A DNA stretch of 35,073 nt. Source: Syntrophomonadaceae bacterium (GTDB lineage: Bacteria; Bacillota; PH28-bin88). Shown one piece after another: positions 23,385-33,191 of the stretch. The notes under the pieces were generated by a model. It was given only the letters and a program-made list of their open reading frames with translations, was not told the DNA's origin and made no database searches. The DNA lies in assembly GCA_018333865.1 (NCBI GenBank), contig JAGXSE010000048.1, positions 1-35,073 of the forward strand, in the 5' to 3' direction. The position numbers were made by a program, and so were the translations under genes. Each line of letters opens with the position of its first letter. Position 1 is the stretch's first letter.

Positions 23385-25211
23385 TTAGTTTTCGGCCTGC
23401 ACTGCATCATTATAAAGCCAGTTATAGGTATAATAGCTGTTCAGAACCTTGGTGATGTACTCCCTGGTTTCAAAAAAGGTGATGGCGGTGGGGAAGTCCT
23501 GGGGCGTGGCGCCCAGGGGGCTATCTCTCCAGCGCCGCACATTGCCGGAACCGCCGTTGTAGGCAGCCAGGGCCATATCCACATCCCCGCGAAACATGTT
23601 TAGCAGTTGCCGCAGGTAAAAGGCGCCAAAATTGATGTTCACTTCCGGCTGAAACAGGTCGTTAGGGGCCAATTCTACGCCTTTTCTCCCGGCAATATTT
23701 AACCCGGTGGCCGGCATGATCTGCATCAGGCCCATGGCCCCCACCCGGGAAACAGCCTGAGGGTTGAAATGGCTTTCTTCGCGCATCACCGCCCAGATCA
23801 GATGCGGATCCAGCTCATATTTCGCGGCGGCTGCCAGCACAAGTTCCGGAAAAGGCCGCTGATAGGCCAACAGGTAGCCCTGCTGCGTTTTTTCCCTGTT
23901 GAGGGACCTGATGCCCCAGCGGGTAGCCTGGAAATAATTCCCACGGGCCTGGTGCCAGTCACCCAGGGCCAGCATCTCCGTAAGGCCCGCCCTGGCTTGG
24001 CCCATGGCCAGGGCAATATCTGCCCATTCCTGGTTTCCCCTTTGCTCCAATGCTTCCGCCACCCGGATAAAAGATGGTTTTTCATACGCCGGGGTTGCCG
24101 CTGCCTCCCATGTTGCTTCTCCAGTCAAGCGCATGGCCCAGGCCGGGTAGGGCATTAGCAGATTTAGCATCTCCTCTTTACCCGGCAGTCCCTTTCTCTG
24201 CATGAGGATGTAAGCCCGATAGGCGGCGTCATCTTTAAACCTGCTTTTTCCCCGGGCCAACCCTACGTAAACTTCCAAGGCCCGCCTGGGCTCTCTCAGT
24301 TCTTCCCAGATCCTGGCGGCCTGCCAGTGAGCTTCCGGATCGGCGCTTTTTAAGAGCGTCCGGATCGCTTCTTTCCTTTTCCCCTGCCGATGCAATATTA
24401 GGCCAAGGCGATGCGCCCCGCTTGTCCCCAGGTTTTCATAAATTTTAGCAGCGGCCGCCCTGTTATCAACAGCTTCCAGGGTGCGGGCATACCACCAGGC
24501 CCTTTTGTTACAACCGCCTTCATAAGCTGCTTTTAAATAGGGCAGGGCCTCTTTGTGCCGGCCCAGTTGGGCATAGCTCTGGCCCAATCCGCCATTTAAC
24601 TCCAGCCGCTCAGGCAAGGACAGGTCCTGTTCCTGCAGTGCCCAGTTAATGTATTCCACTGCTGCCTGCCAGTGTCTGCCTTCCACCAGGGCATGGGACA
24701 CTTCGATGGCGGAAGCGTTCAACTGGATCAGGGCATCCATGGCCTCCCGGGCAGGGACCAGCAAGAGATATTCTGTTATTGCTTCCGCCTTCCGGCCGTT
24801 TGCTTTAAACCAGGCGGCCAGCTGTAAACGAACCGGCTCCGTGGCATGAAGTTCAAGGGCCCGGCGGTAGAAAACATCGGGGGTTCTGCCGGGTTTTGCT
24901 TCCGCCTCCTTCCCTTTTTCTGCCAGAGCCAGATTGGCCAGGTAAGCTGCCACACCGCTGCCCAAAGCGAGGCGCTCCAGCTCCTCCAAGGCTGCCTGAC
25001 CGGTGCCAAGCATATGTTCTTCAACAAGGAGAATATCTGCCAGTTCCTGATTATGCAGAACAGGACCTGCAATAACCTGTTCTATCACGGGAGCCTTTTT
25101 TGCTGCCTTGTCATGGAGAACTGGCTCAGGCAGAGCGCCGGCAAAGACATAATAACCAGCCGCAAACGCTGCCACCATTAACAATAAACCAAGGGAAATT
25201 TTCATTCTCAT
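23385..25211 (-). CDS. TPR-containing lytic transglycosylase (Slt70-like)
   Basis: A murein lytic transglycosylase of 608 aa, anchored or exported by an N-terminal hydrophobic segment (residues 5-25). A long all-helical TPR-like superhelix (about 40-440) precedes the SLT catalytic domain (about 460-590). Catalytic Glu is in REESHFNPQAVS (about residue 479), followed by GLMQIMPATG and the AAYNGGSGNVRRW motif, all typical. It cleaves peptidoglycan glycan strands to 1,6-anhydromuropeptides. The start ATG 25211 has GGAGG eight bases upstream. It lies 54 bases after parC on the same strand and may share its transcript. The superhelix-plus-SLT layout is commoner in Gram-negative bacteria. Confidence 0.92.
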   Translation of the reverse strand: MRMKISLGLLLMVAAFAAGYYVFAGALPEPVLHDKAAKKAPVIEQVIAGPVLHNQELADILLVEEHMLGTGQAALEELERLALGSGVAAYLANLALAEKGKEAEAKPGRTPDVFYRRALELHATEPVRLQLAAWFKANGRKAEAITEYLLLVPAREAMDALIQLNASAIEVSHALVEGRHWQAAVEYINWALQEQDLSLPERLELNGGLGQSYAQLGRHKEALPYLKAAYEGGCNKRAWWYARTLEAVDNRAAAAKIYENLGTSGAHRLGLILHRQGKRKEAIRTLLKSADPEAHWQAARIWEELREPRRALEVYVGLARGKSRFKDDAAYRAYILMQRKGLPGKEEMLNLLMPYPAWAMRLTGEATWEAAATPAYEKPSFIRVAEALEQRGNQEWADIALAMGQARAGLTEMLALGDWHQARGNYFQATRWGIRSLNREKTQQGYLLAYQRPFPELVLAAAAKYELDPHLIWAVMREESHFNPQAVSRVGAMGLMQIMPATGLNIAGRKGVELAPNDLFQPEVNINFGAFYLRQLLNMFRGDVDMALAAYNGGSGNVRRWRDSPLGATPQDFPTAITFFETREYITKVLNSYYTYNWLYNDAVQAEN

Positions 25212-25265
25212 CAGGCTCCCCTCCAGGCAGTAAGTGCAAGTCCTTCAACAGCATCAGCGAACCCT

Positions 25266-27689
25266 TTAATAACTCCGCACCAGTGTGACCACATAATCTC
25301 CCAATATGACATTAACCCCCGGCGCAAAAGCTTTATCCCGGTCCAGCACGGGGATGGCCGCTGATTTCAGGCGGGTAATGGCGCCGGACAGCTGCACCGC
25401 CAGCAGCTCCACGTCCTGTTCCTTGTCGATTATCTGGATGGCAGCCAGAGCCTCTTTTTGCTTTTTTAAGAACCGGCCGACCAGAACTCCTTTTCCTCCC
25501 CGGGACTGCAGGGGAAACTCTTCGACGGAAATCAGTTTTGCCCTGCCCCAATCTGTGATCAGGACGGCCTCCTGGTTATGATTGACGACCTGGGCAGCCA
25601 AAACCAGATCATTGTCCTCCAGGCGCATGGCCTTGACTCCCCCAGCGTTTCTCCCCATTACCGGGATCTCTGTCTCCTGATAACGGATGGCCATGCCGTT
25701 TACAGTCACCTGCAGTATTTGCGCTTCCCCGCTGGTCGCCTCGACTGCCACCACCCGGTCGTCCCCGGTGAGCCGGAGGGCTAAAATACCGTTTGTGCGC
25801 TGGGTAGTGTATTCAGCTAAAGCAGTTCTTTTTACCTGCCCCCTGGCCGTGAAAAAGGTCAGGTACTGCCCGGCATTAAAGTCCCTGACAGGGATCAAGG
25901 CCACCACCTTGTCCTCTTTGGGCAGGGATACCACATTGACCAGAGCGGAACCACGTTCCTTCCACTTGGCTTCCGGCAGCTGGTGTACCGGCAGGCTGTA
26001 GGCTGTCCCTCCGGCGGTGACCACCAGCACGGTCTCCGTGGTATTTGTATTCTTTAGGAAACGGACAAAATCCCGTTCCTTGGTGCCTGCTCCTTCCAGA
26101 TCTGCGCCAGACCGCTGGTAAGACTTGATGGAGGTGCGCTTGATATAACCCTGGTCGGTCAGGGTTACCACTACTTCCTCCGCGGGGACCATCACCTCCA
26201 CATTAACCTTGATCTCCAGAACTTCCTCCCGGATCTGGGACCTGCGGGGACCGGCGAAATTTTGTTTTATCGCCGCCAATTCCTTCTTAATTGTTTCCAT
26301 CAGCTTCTTTTCGCTGGCCAGAATAGCCTCCAGGCTGGCGATAGCCTTTTTTAATTCGCTAAGTTCTTTGGCTAAGGCTGTAATTTCCAAATTTGTCAAC
26401 CGGTACAGTTGCAGGATTAAAATGGCGTCTCCTTGCCGCTCGGTAAAGCCAAGCCTGTTGACCAGGTTGGCCAGGGCGTCAGCCCGGTTTTTGCTCGCCC
26501 GGATCACGGCAATAACCTCATCTAATATGGAAACAGCCCTGATCAAGCCCTCTGTCACATGGGCCCGGTCTTGGGCCCTGAGCAGGTCATGCCGGGACCG
26601 CCTGATCACCACTTCTTTACGGTGACTGATATAGGCTCCTAAAAGATCTTTGATCCCCATCTGCCTGGGGGCCCGATTGGCGATCGCCACCATATTAAAG
26701 TGGTAATTCACCTGCAGGGTGGTTTTTTTAAACAGGTAGTTCAGGACTCCCTGGGCATCAGCGTCTTTTTTCAGTTCCACAATTATCCGCATGCCGGTGC
26801 GGTCTGTTTCGTCCCGCACCTCGGCAATCCCTTCAATTTTCCTGTCTACCCGCAGGTCGTCTATTTCTTTCACCAGCTTGGCCTTTACCACTCCGTAGGG
26901 GAGCTCATCGATGACGATCTGCTCTTTGCCACCCCTGGCCTTTTCAATTATGGCCTTGGCCCGGACTGCTATTTTACCCTTGCCGGTTTCGTATGCCTCC
27001 CTGATGCCTTGCAGGCCCATGATCATGCCCCCGGTGGGAAAATCGGGACCCTTGATATGGCTCATTATTTCCGGCACGCAAAGTCCCGGTTTTTCAATCA
27101 GGGCGATGGCTGCGTCAATCACCTCTCCCAGGTTGTGGGGGGGAATCTCCGTGGCAAAACCGGCAGCCACTCCACTGGCCCCATTGACCAAAAGGCTGGG
27201 GAAGCCGGCAGGCAAGACGGTGGGCTCTTCCCGACGGTCGTCAAAGTTGGGCTTAAAACCTACAGTTTCCTTATCGATATCCCGCATCAGCTCCAGGGCC
27301 AGCGGGGTCATCTTTACTTCGGTATAACGCATGGCGGCAGGCGGGTCATCGTCGATAGAACCAAAGTTCCCATGACCGTCCACCAGAGGGTTCCTGAGCT
27401 TCCAGTCTTGCGCCATCCTGACCAGGGCATCATAGATGGAGGCGTCCCCGTGGGGATGGTATTTACCCATGGTTTCCCCTACCACTGCGGCGCTTTTTAC
27501 ATAATCGCCGTCAGGCCAGACCTTGTTGGTGTACATGGCCCAAAGGATCCGGCGCTGGACCGGCTTCAAGCCGTCCCGGGCGTCGGGAATGGCCCGGTCC
27601 AGGATTATATACCCTGCATATCTTTGGTACCGTTCCCCCAGAAGTTCTTCCAGGGCGACCGGCGCAATTCTTGCTGTTAAACTCTCCAT
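25266..27689 (-). CDS. parC: DNA topoisomerase IV subunit A
   Basis: The DNA-cleaving subunit, 807 aa. The N-terminal part has RAIPDARDGLKPVQRRILW and the catalytic Tyr122 in AAMRYTEVKM. The beta-pinwheel C-terminal domain has a degenerate box QSRGGKG in place of gyrase QRRGGKG, which favours ParC over GyrA. In the quinolone-interaction helix the sequence is HPHGDASIYDAL, so the usual first Ser is Ala83, as in mycobacterial GyrA. The gene starts 13 bases after parE and forms an operon with it. Gyrase subunits would be expected elsewhere in the genome. Confidence 0.93.
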   Translation of the reverse strand: MESLTARIAPVALEELLGERYQRYAGYIILDRAIPDARDGLKPVQRRILWAMYTNKVWPDGDYVKSAAVVGETMGKYHPHGDASIYDALVRMAQDWKLRNPLVDGHGNFGSIDDDPPAAMRYTEVKMTPLALELMRDIDKETVGFKPNFDDRREEPTVLPAGFPSLLVNGASGVAAGFATEIPPHNLGEVIDAAIALIEKPGLCVPEIMSHIKGPDFPTGGMIMGLQGIREAYETGKGKIAVRAKAIIEKARGGKEQIVIDELPYGVVKAKLVKEIDDLRVDRKIEGIAEVRDETDRTGMRIIVELKKDADAQGVLNYLFKKTTLQVNYHFNMVAIANRAPRQMGIKDLLGAYISHRKEVVIRRSRHDLLRAQDRAHVTEGLIRAVSILDEVIAVIRASKNRADALANLVNRLGFTERQGDAILILQLYRLTNLEITALAKELSELKKAIASLEAILASEKKLMETIKKELAAIKQNFAGPRRSQIREEVLEIKVNVEVMVPAEEVVVTLTDQGYIKRTSIKSYQRSGADLEGAGTKERDFVRFLKNTNTTETVLVVTAGGTAYSLPVHQLPEAKWKERGSALVNVVSLPKEDKVVALIPVRDFNAGQYLTFFTARGQVKRTALAEYTTQRTNGILALRLTGDDRVVAVEATSGEAQILQVTVNGMAIRYQETEIPVMGRNAGGVKAMRLEDNDLVLAAQVVNHNQEAVLITDWGRAKLISVEEFPLQSRGGKGVLVGRFLKKQKEALAAIQIIDKEQDVELLAVQLSGAITRLKSAAIPVLDRDKAFAPGVNVILGDYVVTLVRSY

Positions 27690-27702
27690 TTACTGCCCCC
27701 TC

Positions 27703-29682
27703 CTAGCCGGTCTCTTCCATATTAAACCGCAGGTGCTGCTCCAACCACTTCCGCCGCTGCTCGGCAGACTTTTTGTTCATCAAGACTGTTACCCGGCGCT
27801 CTGCCCTGGCTGCGTCCTCAATGCTGACCTGCAACATTGCCCTGGTCTCTGGGTTCATGGTGGTTTCCCACAACTGATCCGCGTTCATCTCGCCCAAGCC
27901 CTTGTATCGCTGCACCGAACAGTTCTTGCCCATTTGTTTAAGAAGCCTGTCCTTTTCGTCATCAGCCCAGGCATACCTGGCCTCTCCTTTGGGGCCTTTT
28001 CCCTTGCTCACCTTGTACAAGGGGGGTTGGGCGATAAATACCCGGCCTGCCAGAACCAAAGGCCGCATGAAGCGGTAGAAAAAGGTTAACAGAAGGCACT
28101 GGATATGAGCGCCGTCCTGGTCAGCGTCAGTAAGAAGAACAATCTTGGCATAGTTGCAGTCTGCCAGATCAAACTCCGGACCAAAGCCTCCGCCAATTGC
28201 CGAAATCAGGGTTTTGATCTCCTCGTTCTGGAGGAGGGTTTCCATCCTTTCACCCTCAGTGTTCAAGGGTTTCCCTTTTAAAGGCAGGATGGCCTGGAAG
28301 CGGCGGTCCCGGCCCAGCTTGGCGCTGCCGCCGGCGGATTCACCTTCGACGATAAAAAGCTCATTTCGTTCAGGGTTGCGGCTTTGGGCCGGGGTCAGTT
28401 TCCCGTTCAAGGACGGACCTTCTTTGCCGGTTTTGCCCTTGCCGCTCCTGGCTGCCTCCCGGGCTTTGCGGGCAGCCTCCCTGGCCTCAGCCGCCCTGAA
28501 CGCCTTTTTGATCAGCATTTGGGCCACTACTGGGTTTTCTTCCAGAAAAATTTCCATTTTTTCCGCTACCACTGCATCCACCGCTGATCTGGCCTTGGTA
28601 GTTCCTAGCTTGGTTTTGGTTTGGCCTTCAAACTCCGGAGGCTCGCTCATCCTGATGTTGAGGACGGCAATCAGGCCCTCCCGCAAGTCTTCCCCGGCCA
28701 GGCCGGCCTCTTTTTTGATCAGCCCTTGTTTCCGGGCATAATCGTTCATTACCCGGGTCAAGGCGTAGCGGAAGCCTGCCTCATGGTGGCCCCCCTCTTT
28801 TGTGTTAATACAGTTAACGTAACTGACCAGGGTCTCGGAATAGCTGTCATTATACTGCAGGGCGGCCTCCACCTCGAACCCCTCTTTATTACCGGTAAAA
28901 TGAACGGGCTGGTGCAGGCAGTTTTGCCCTTCCCCTAGGTATTCCACAAAGGCCTTTGCCCCGCCTTCGTATTTGTAGCTTTCCTCCCGCCGCTCCTCCT
29001 GGCGCTCATCTGTGACCTTGATCGTAAGCCCGGCATTTAAGAAAGCCAGCTCCCGCATCCGTTCGGCCAGGGTGTCAAAATCAAATGCTGTGCTGGGAAA
29101 AATGGATCGATCAGGCTTAAACCTGACCCGCGTCCCCGTCAGGCGGGTCTGCCCGGTGACAGCCAGCTTCCCCACCGGTTTCCCGCCATCCTCAAACCGT
29201 AAAGTATGGATTCTTCCCTCCCGGCAGATCTCCACCTCCAGCCACTCGGAGAGGGCGCAGACTACCGAGGCCCCCACACCATGCAAGCCGCCGGAGACCT
29301 TGTAGCCGCCGCCACCAAACTTGCCCCCGGCGTGGAGGACGGTAAACACCACCTCCGGCGTGGAAATCCCCATTTTGGGGTGCGGCCCTGTCGGAATTCC
29401 GCGGCCGTTATCGGTCACTTCCACACTGCCGTCCTTGTGGATTTTCAGCGCAATTTTGGTGCAGTAACCGGCCAGGGCTTCGTCCACAGCATTGTCCACT
29501 ATTTCAAACACCAAATGATGCAAGCCCGATAAACCGGTGCTGCCGATGTACATTCCCGGCCGCTTTCTTACTGCCTCAAGACCTTCCAGGACCTGAATGG
29601 CATTTTCATTGTATATTGTCAAAGAGTGTTTCGCCCCTTCCCCTGCTTCGGCTGCCATACGATTGATTATACCATCGAACAT
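27703..29682 (-). CDS. parE: DNA topoisomerase IV subunit B
   Basis: The ATPase subunit, 659 aa. The GHKL domain shows RKRPGMYIGSTG, EIVDNAVDEALAG, DNGRGIPTG and GLHGVGASVV. The TOPRIM domain has IVEGESAGGSAKLGRDR and the metal triad TDADQDGAHIQ. ParE-type wording (GGSAK, HIQ..LLLTFFYR) separates it from GyrB. The annotated ATG 29682 has no clear ribosome site, and ATG 29658 is possible; the conserved part begins near residue 21. It is the first gene of the parE-parC pair. Confidence 0.93.
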   Translation of the reverse strand: MFDGIINRMAAEAGEGAKHSLTIYNENAIQVLEGLEAVRKRPGMYIGSTGLSGLHHLVFEIVDNAVDEALAGYCTKIALKIHKDGSVEVTDNGRGIPTGPHPKMGISTPEVVFTVLHAGGKFGGGGYKVSGGLHGVGASVVCALSEWLEVEICREGRIHTLRFEDGGKPVGKLAVTGQTRLTGTRVRFKPDRSIFPSTAFDFDTLAERMRELAFLNAGLTIKVTDERQEERREESYKYEGGAKAFVEYLGEGQNCLHQPVHFTGNKEGFEVEAALQYNDSYSETLVSYVNCINTKEGGHHEAGFRYALTRVMNDYARKQGLIKKEAGLAGEDLREGLIAVLNIRMSEPPEFEGQTKTKLGTTKARSAVDAVVAEKMEIFLEENPVVAQMLIKKAFRAAEAREAARKAREAARSGKGKTGKEGPSLNGKLTPAQSRNPERNELFIVEGESAGGSAKLGRDRRFQAILPLKGKPLNTEGERMETLLQNEEIKTLISAIGGGFGPEFDLADCNYAKIVLLTDADQDGAHIQCLLLTFFYRFMRPLVLAGRVFIAQPPLYKVSKGKGPKGEARYAWADDEKDRLLKQMGKNCSVQRYKGLGEMNADQLWETTMNPETRAMLQVSIEDAARAERRVTVLMNKKSAEQRRKWLEQHLRFNMEETG

Positions 29683-29810
29683 GATTACCGGCCATTGGTG
29701 CCCCTTGCTAACCTTGGCAAAAAATACTTTGTCTGAACGATAAAGGTTAATCAGGCTTTTCGGAACAAAATCAAGTGCTTATCGTCTATCAATCAAGGAG
29801 GGATCAAGAC

Positions 29811-30503
29811 ATGCCTAAAAAAATCATGGGCCTATTATCATTGGTAATTACTTTGCTTCTAATCCTGACAGGCTGCGGAGTTAACGCCAGAGAGGAAGGG
29901 CCTCAGCTTGGCCAGATCAGCTTCGAGGTAATTCAACCCGACAAGCTGCCCGCTGAAGCTGCTAAATGGTATCAAGACAATTTCGCCGTCGATGGCCTCC
30001 ACTCCTTCACGGCAGGCAAAGACAGGTACTTGCTCTTGAGTGCCGGGGAGAAACCTACCGGCGGGTATGCTATTGAAGGTTTAACCCTGACCGGCACCGA
30101 AAAAGAAATCGAGGTCAAGGCTAAACTAAAATCTCCCCAGAGCGGGGATCTGGTGACCATGGCCCTCACTTATCCCCATGTTCTGATTAAGCTGAAAGAA
30201 GACGGGCGGCAGCTAAGGTTCGGCGGTATTGAGGGAAATGTTCCAACTGGCGGCGGCGGAACGGCTGAAGAAAAACAGGGTTTTGGCGTCTATACCGGAC
30301 AGATCGACAGCAACTCCATTGAGATAAAAGTAAGCGGCACCAAGGCTCCCAAAGACGATTACAGGGCCTTCCGCTTGAGTGAAGAGATTAAAAACAAGTT
30401 CGATAGTTTGCAACTGAACACCGGCGACGAGGTACTGTTCACTTACACGGTAAATGAGCACAACCAGCAAATACTCACCAGCATCCAAAAGACGAAAAGA
30501 TAA
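29811..30503 (+). CDS. Lipoprotein with PrcB-like C-terminal domain
   Basis: An exported 230-aa lipoprotein. The signal segment ends in a lipobox LTGC (about residues 21-24). A domain near residues 70-140 with YLLLSAGEKPTGGYAIEG and VTMALTYPHVLIKL matches the PrcB C-terminal (protease complex inhibitor-like) pattern. A Gly-rich linker and a second beta-rich part follow (about 150-230). The function is unknown; PrcB partners a surface protease in Treponema. ATG 29811 is chosen because GGAGGG lies eight bases upstream; the frame opens earlier at 29775 without a ribosome site. It diverges from parE. Confidence 0.8.
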   Translation: MPKKIMGLLSLVITLLLILTGCGVNAREEGPQLGQISFEVIQPDKLPAEAAKWYQDNFAVDGLHSFTAGKDRYLLLSAGEKPTGGYAIEGLTLTGTEKEIEVKAKLKSPQSGDLVTMALTYPHVLIKLKEDGRQLRFGGIEGNVPTGGGGTAEEKQGFGVYTGQIDSNSIEIKVSGTKAPKDDYRAFRLSEEIKNKFDSLQLNTGDEVLFTYTVNEHNQQILTSIQKTKR

Positions 30504-30514
30504 CCGACAAAAAG

Positions 30515-30557
30515 AAAGAGGCACATCTTAGCCAGAGAGACTAAGGTGTGCCTCTTT
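30515..30557. terminator. Bidirectional terminator between convergent genes
   Basis: A 17-bp stem with one G-U pair (AAAGAGGCACATCTTAG with CTAAGGTGTGCCTCTTT) surrounds a 9-base loop. A/T-rich flanks serve both strands. It sits between the lipoprotein stop (30503) and the regulator stop (30560). Confidence 0.88.
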
Positions 30558-30559
30558 GT

Positions 30560-31285
30560 TTAGTCTTGAGCCAGGTCCCAGTATTTTTCGACATTTACAA
30601 TCAAGCTTTCTAAATGTGCTACCATAGCCCGGTCGGCTGCCTCTGGGCTACGCTCTGCAACTGCCTGGTATATTTTTGCGTGCTCTTCTGCAACCCGGCT
30701 GTGAACCTGGTTCCGGATATATTCAAATACTGGTGACAGTTGGCTGTTTTGAATAATCAGATCCAGGGCTGAAGCCAGAACTGCATTTCCAGCACAATGA
30801 GCAATTAACCGGTGGATTTTAACATCCTGCTCGGCGGAAACCTTCTTGCCTACACTTGATTTATGGTGCTCATGGCAGATGCTCTCCAGCAGCCGAATTT
30901 GGGCTTTGGTGGCATGCAAGGCGGCAAGCCTGGCCAGTTCTCTTTCAACTGCCCTGCGGGCAACCAGGATCTCAATCATATTCTTTTTCTCTTTAGAATC
31001 TAGGGTGTTCAGGAACCGCAAACCATAGCGGGAACGCTCCTCCATAAATTGGAGATAAGCTAAACGCTGCTGTCCTTGCACAGTAATCAGCCTGCCCTGA
31101 AAACCCTGCCTGCTGGTATAACCGTTGCGATCCAGGCTGGCAAACAAACGGCCGATGGTTGATTCGCTGAAGGAATAGCCCTTTGCCACCAAAGTTTGGC
31201 TCACCGCGCCGGAACCAACCGGTTTCGGTTCGCCCGCCATCAGTGAAAGCACCTTTAACTCCAAGTGTTCTTTTTCTGTCAGCAT
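30560..31285 (-). CDS. Winged-helix/FCD-domain transcription regulator
   Basis: A DNA-binding regulator of 241 aa. The N-terminal winged helix (about 1-75; VSQTLVAKGYSFSESTIGRL) resembles the NrpR/RNase-R type wing rather than a classic GntR one. The C-terminal helical FCD domain (about 95-235) has the metal and ligand His residues KIHRLIAHCAGN, RVAEEHAKIYQAV and HLESLI. FCD proteins sense organic acids. ATG 31285 is chosen over GTG 31321 because a G-rich site lies upstream and the promoter start is near 31317. It may regulate the adjacent sbtAB-sulP genes, by position only. Confidence 0.82.
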   Translation of the reverse strand: MLTEKEHLELKVLSLMAGEPKPVGSGAVSQTLVAKGYSFSESTIGRLFASLDRNGYTSRQGFQGRLITVQGQQRLAYLQFMEERSRYGLRFLNTLDSKEKKNMIEILVARRAVERELARLAALHATKAQIRLLESICHEHHKSSVGKKVSAEQDVKIHRLIAHCAGNAVLASALDLIIQNSQLSPVFEYIRNQVHSRVAEEHAKIYQAVAERSPEAADRAMVAHLESLIVNVEKYWDLAQD

Positions 31286-31323
31286 AACCCCTGCCCCTGT
31301 TGATGTCAGATGTATTGGCACAA

Positions 31324-31352
31324 ATCATAGCACAATGTTAAAAGAAGATCAA
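31324..31352 (-). promoter_or_regulatory. Promoter of the FCD regulator
   Basis: TTGATC (31347-31352), 17 bases, TATGAT (31324-31329) on the minus strand. The predicted start near 31317 gives a ~30-base leader to ATG 31285 and excludes the longer GTG start. Confidence 0.65.
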
Positions 31353-31448
31353 TTCTCTATCCACTCCCCCCTCACTGCCGGACCATTTCCTTTATAATCA
31401 ATATCCAAATTATTGAGGTGATAATTGATATGCATGATGCAACGTTGA

Positions 31449-33125
31449 TCAGTAGTTTCTAGCCATTCCCACGTTTCTCTCGCCAGTTATCTCTGCTCCA
31501 AGCTTTTCCTGTTCGTCTCCGTCTCCCATTAAGTCAATAGCCTTTTGCAGCGCCTGAACCGGCGTAGCAAAGCGATGCTCCTCTGAAATGCACTCTTTGG
31601 AGCAGAAAGAGTAAATCGTGTTATTGACCTCCGCTGTCATGCCAGCCAGATACACTGCCTTGCCGCTCGCCTGCGCGTCGCGGATAATCGTCTCCACGGC
31701 CCTTGTTGCCGATAAGTCAATCCGCAGCATACCTGAGAAGTCAAGGATGATAAACTCCGTGCCTCTTTTCAGCCTTTCGCGCATCTCGTGTTCCATGTCA
31801 GCGGGCACAGCAAAACTTAGCGGCCCGTCAAACTCATAAAAGGTGACGCGCGAACCTGCTTTGGCCAGCAGTCTGCAGACCTGCGGATCCCGCGGATGGT
31901 GGCTGCCAGCCCAAAGCTGCCTGAGCTGAAAATCAGCCATTTCCTTAACAAACAGGACCGCCGCCATGACTGCGCCCACAATCACGGCTGTAATCAGGTC
32001 CACAAACACCGTCAGCAGCAGTACGGAAAGCATCAGCACCACATCGCTGCGCGGGGATTGGTGCACACGCTGCAGGAAGTACTTGTCAACAATGTCGTAA
32101 CCTACTTTTATAAGTATGCCAGCCAGCACGGCATGGGGAATTTTACTGGCCAGTGGGCCAAGCGCCAGGACAACTGCCAGCAGCACAAGGGAATGAACAA
32201 TGCCGGAAAGATTGGTCCGCCCGCCATTTTGGATGTTGACGACTGTGCGCATAGTGGCTCCGGCACCGGGCACGCCGCCAAATAAGCCGGCAAAAGCGTT
32301 GCCGATGCCCTGTCCGATTAATTCCTGGTTGGAACGATGGCGTGTGCGCGTCATATTATCGGCAACAAGTGATGTCAGCAAACTGTCGATTGAGGCGAGA
32401 AAAGCTAGGATGACCACTGCCTTTAGCATCACGAGGGGAATCTCAGAGGAAACAACCGGTAAATGCAGGCTGGGGAACCCCGTCGGGATATCGCCAATGA
32501 GAGGAGAACCAGGTATAAACAAGCTGACAGTCGTGCCAATCAGCAGCGCCGCCAGCGGGCCGGGGACCCACTTAACCAAGGCCTTCGGCCAGATGAAGAC
32601 CAGCACCAGGGCGAGCAGGCCTACAAGGAGAGCAGGAAACACCGGAACGGCAATAGCCCCAGGGATAGCCTGCAAAGCGGCGATGGTCCCGCCGCCGTTC
32701 GGCACATGGCCAAAAAGGCGTGACAGCTGCAGGGCAATAATGATGCAGCCAATACCGCTCATAAAGCCGGACACGACCGGATAGGGAACCAGGTTGATAT
32801 ACTTACCGAGCTTAAGGATTCCCATCAGAATCTGCAAGAGACCAACCAGGACTACGGCGGTGAAGACAAGAACAGGGTTGCCAGAAAGCACTTCATAGGT
32901 CCCAGCAAAAACCACTACCATCGGACCGGTCGGACCGGAAACCTGCGCCCCTGTTCCGCCAAAAAGAGCAGCGAAAAAACCAAGGAAGATTGCACCCCAG
33001 AGACCGGCCATCGGCCCGGCCCCCGAGGCTTCACCAAAAGCAAGCGCGAGTGGCAAAGCAACTATGCCGGCAGTAACACCCCCAAAGACATCACCGCGCA
33101 CGTTGCTGAGTACTAGCAGCTTCAT
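31449..33125 (-). CDS. SulP-family inorganic anion transporter with STAS domain
   Basis: A membrane transporter of 558 aa. Sulphate-transporter hallmarks include GVTAGIVALPLALAFG near the N-terminus, GAQVSGPTGPMVVVF, and NPYPV-like VPYPVVSGFMSGIG, with about 12-14 helices. The last ~130 residues form a cytoplasmic STAS domain (FIILDFSGMLRIDLSATRAVE). SulP members move sulphate, bicarbonate or other anions; cyanobacterial BicA is a SulP. Because it lies 66 bases after an sbtB gene, bicarbonate is a likely substrate, but sulphate cannot be excluded. The C-terminus has an odd FCSKEC pair. The start ATG 33125 has a distant AAGGG. Confidence 0.92.
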   Translation of the reverse strand: MKLLVLSNVRGDVFGGVTAGIVALPLALAFGEASGAGPMAGLWGAIFLGFFAALFGGTGAQVSGPTGPMVVVFAGTYEVLSGNPVLVFTAVVLVGLLQILMGILKLGKYINLVPYPVVSGFMSGIGCIIIALQLSRLFGHVPNGGGTIAALQAIPGAIAVPVFPALLVGLLALVLVFIWPKALVKWVPGPLAALLIGTTVSLFIPGSPLIGDIPTGFPSLHLPVVSSEIPLVMLKAVVILAFLASIDSLLTSLVADNMTRTRHRSNQELIGQGIGNAFAGLFGGVPGAGATMRTVVNIQNGGRTNLSGIVHSLVLLAVVLALGPLASKIPHAVLAGILIKVGYDIVDKYFLQRVHQSPRSDVVLMLSVLLLTVFVDLITAVIVGAVMAAVLFVKEMADFQLRQLWAGSHHPRDPQVCRLLAKAGSRVTFYEFDGPLSFAVPADMEHEMRERLKRGTEFIILDFSGMLRIDLSATRAVETIIRDAQASGKAVYLAGMTAEVNNTIYSFCSKECISEEHRFATPVQALQKAIDLMGDGDEQEKLGAEITGERNVGMARNY

Positions 33126-33191
33126 GTAATACCAGACCCTTCTTTTTGAGAAATTAAAGACCGATACTTTTTAATCTTCGAAAAATTGTGG

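Noticed and set aside
26700-27680. 326-aa plus-strand ORF opposite parC
   Set aside because: It is the antisense shadow of conserved parC sequence, with no ribosome site or family signal.
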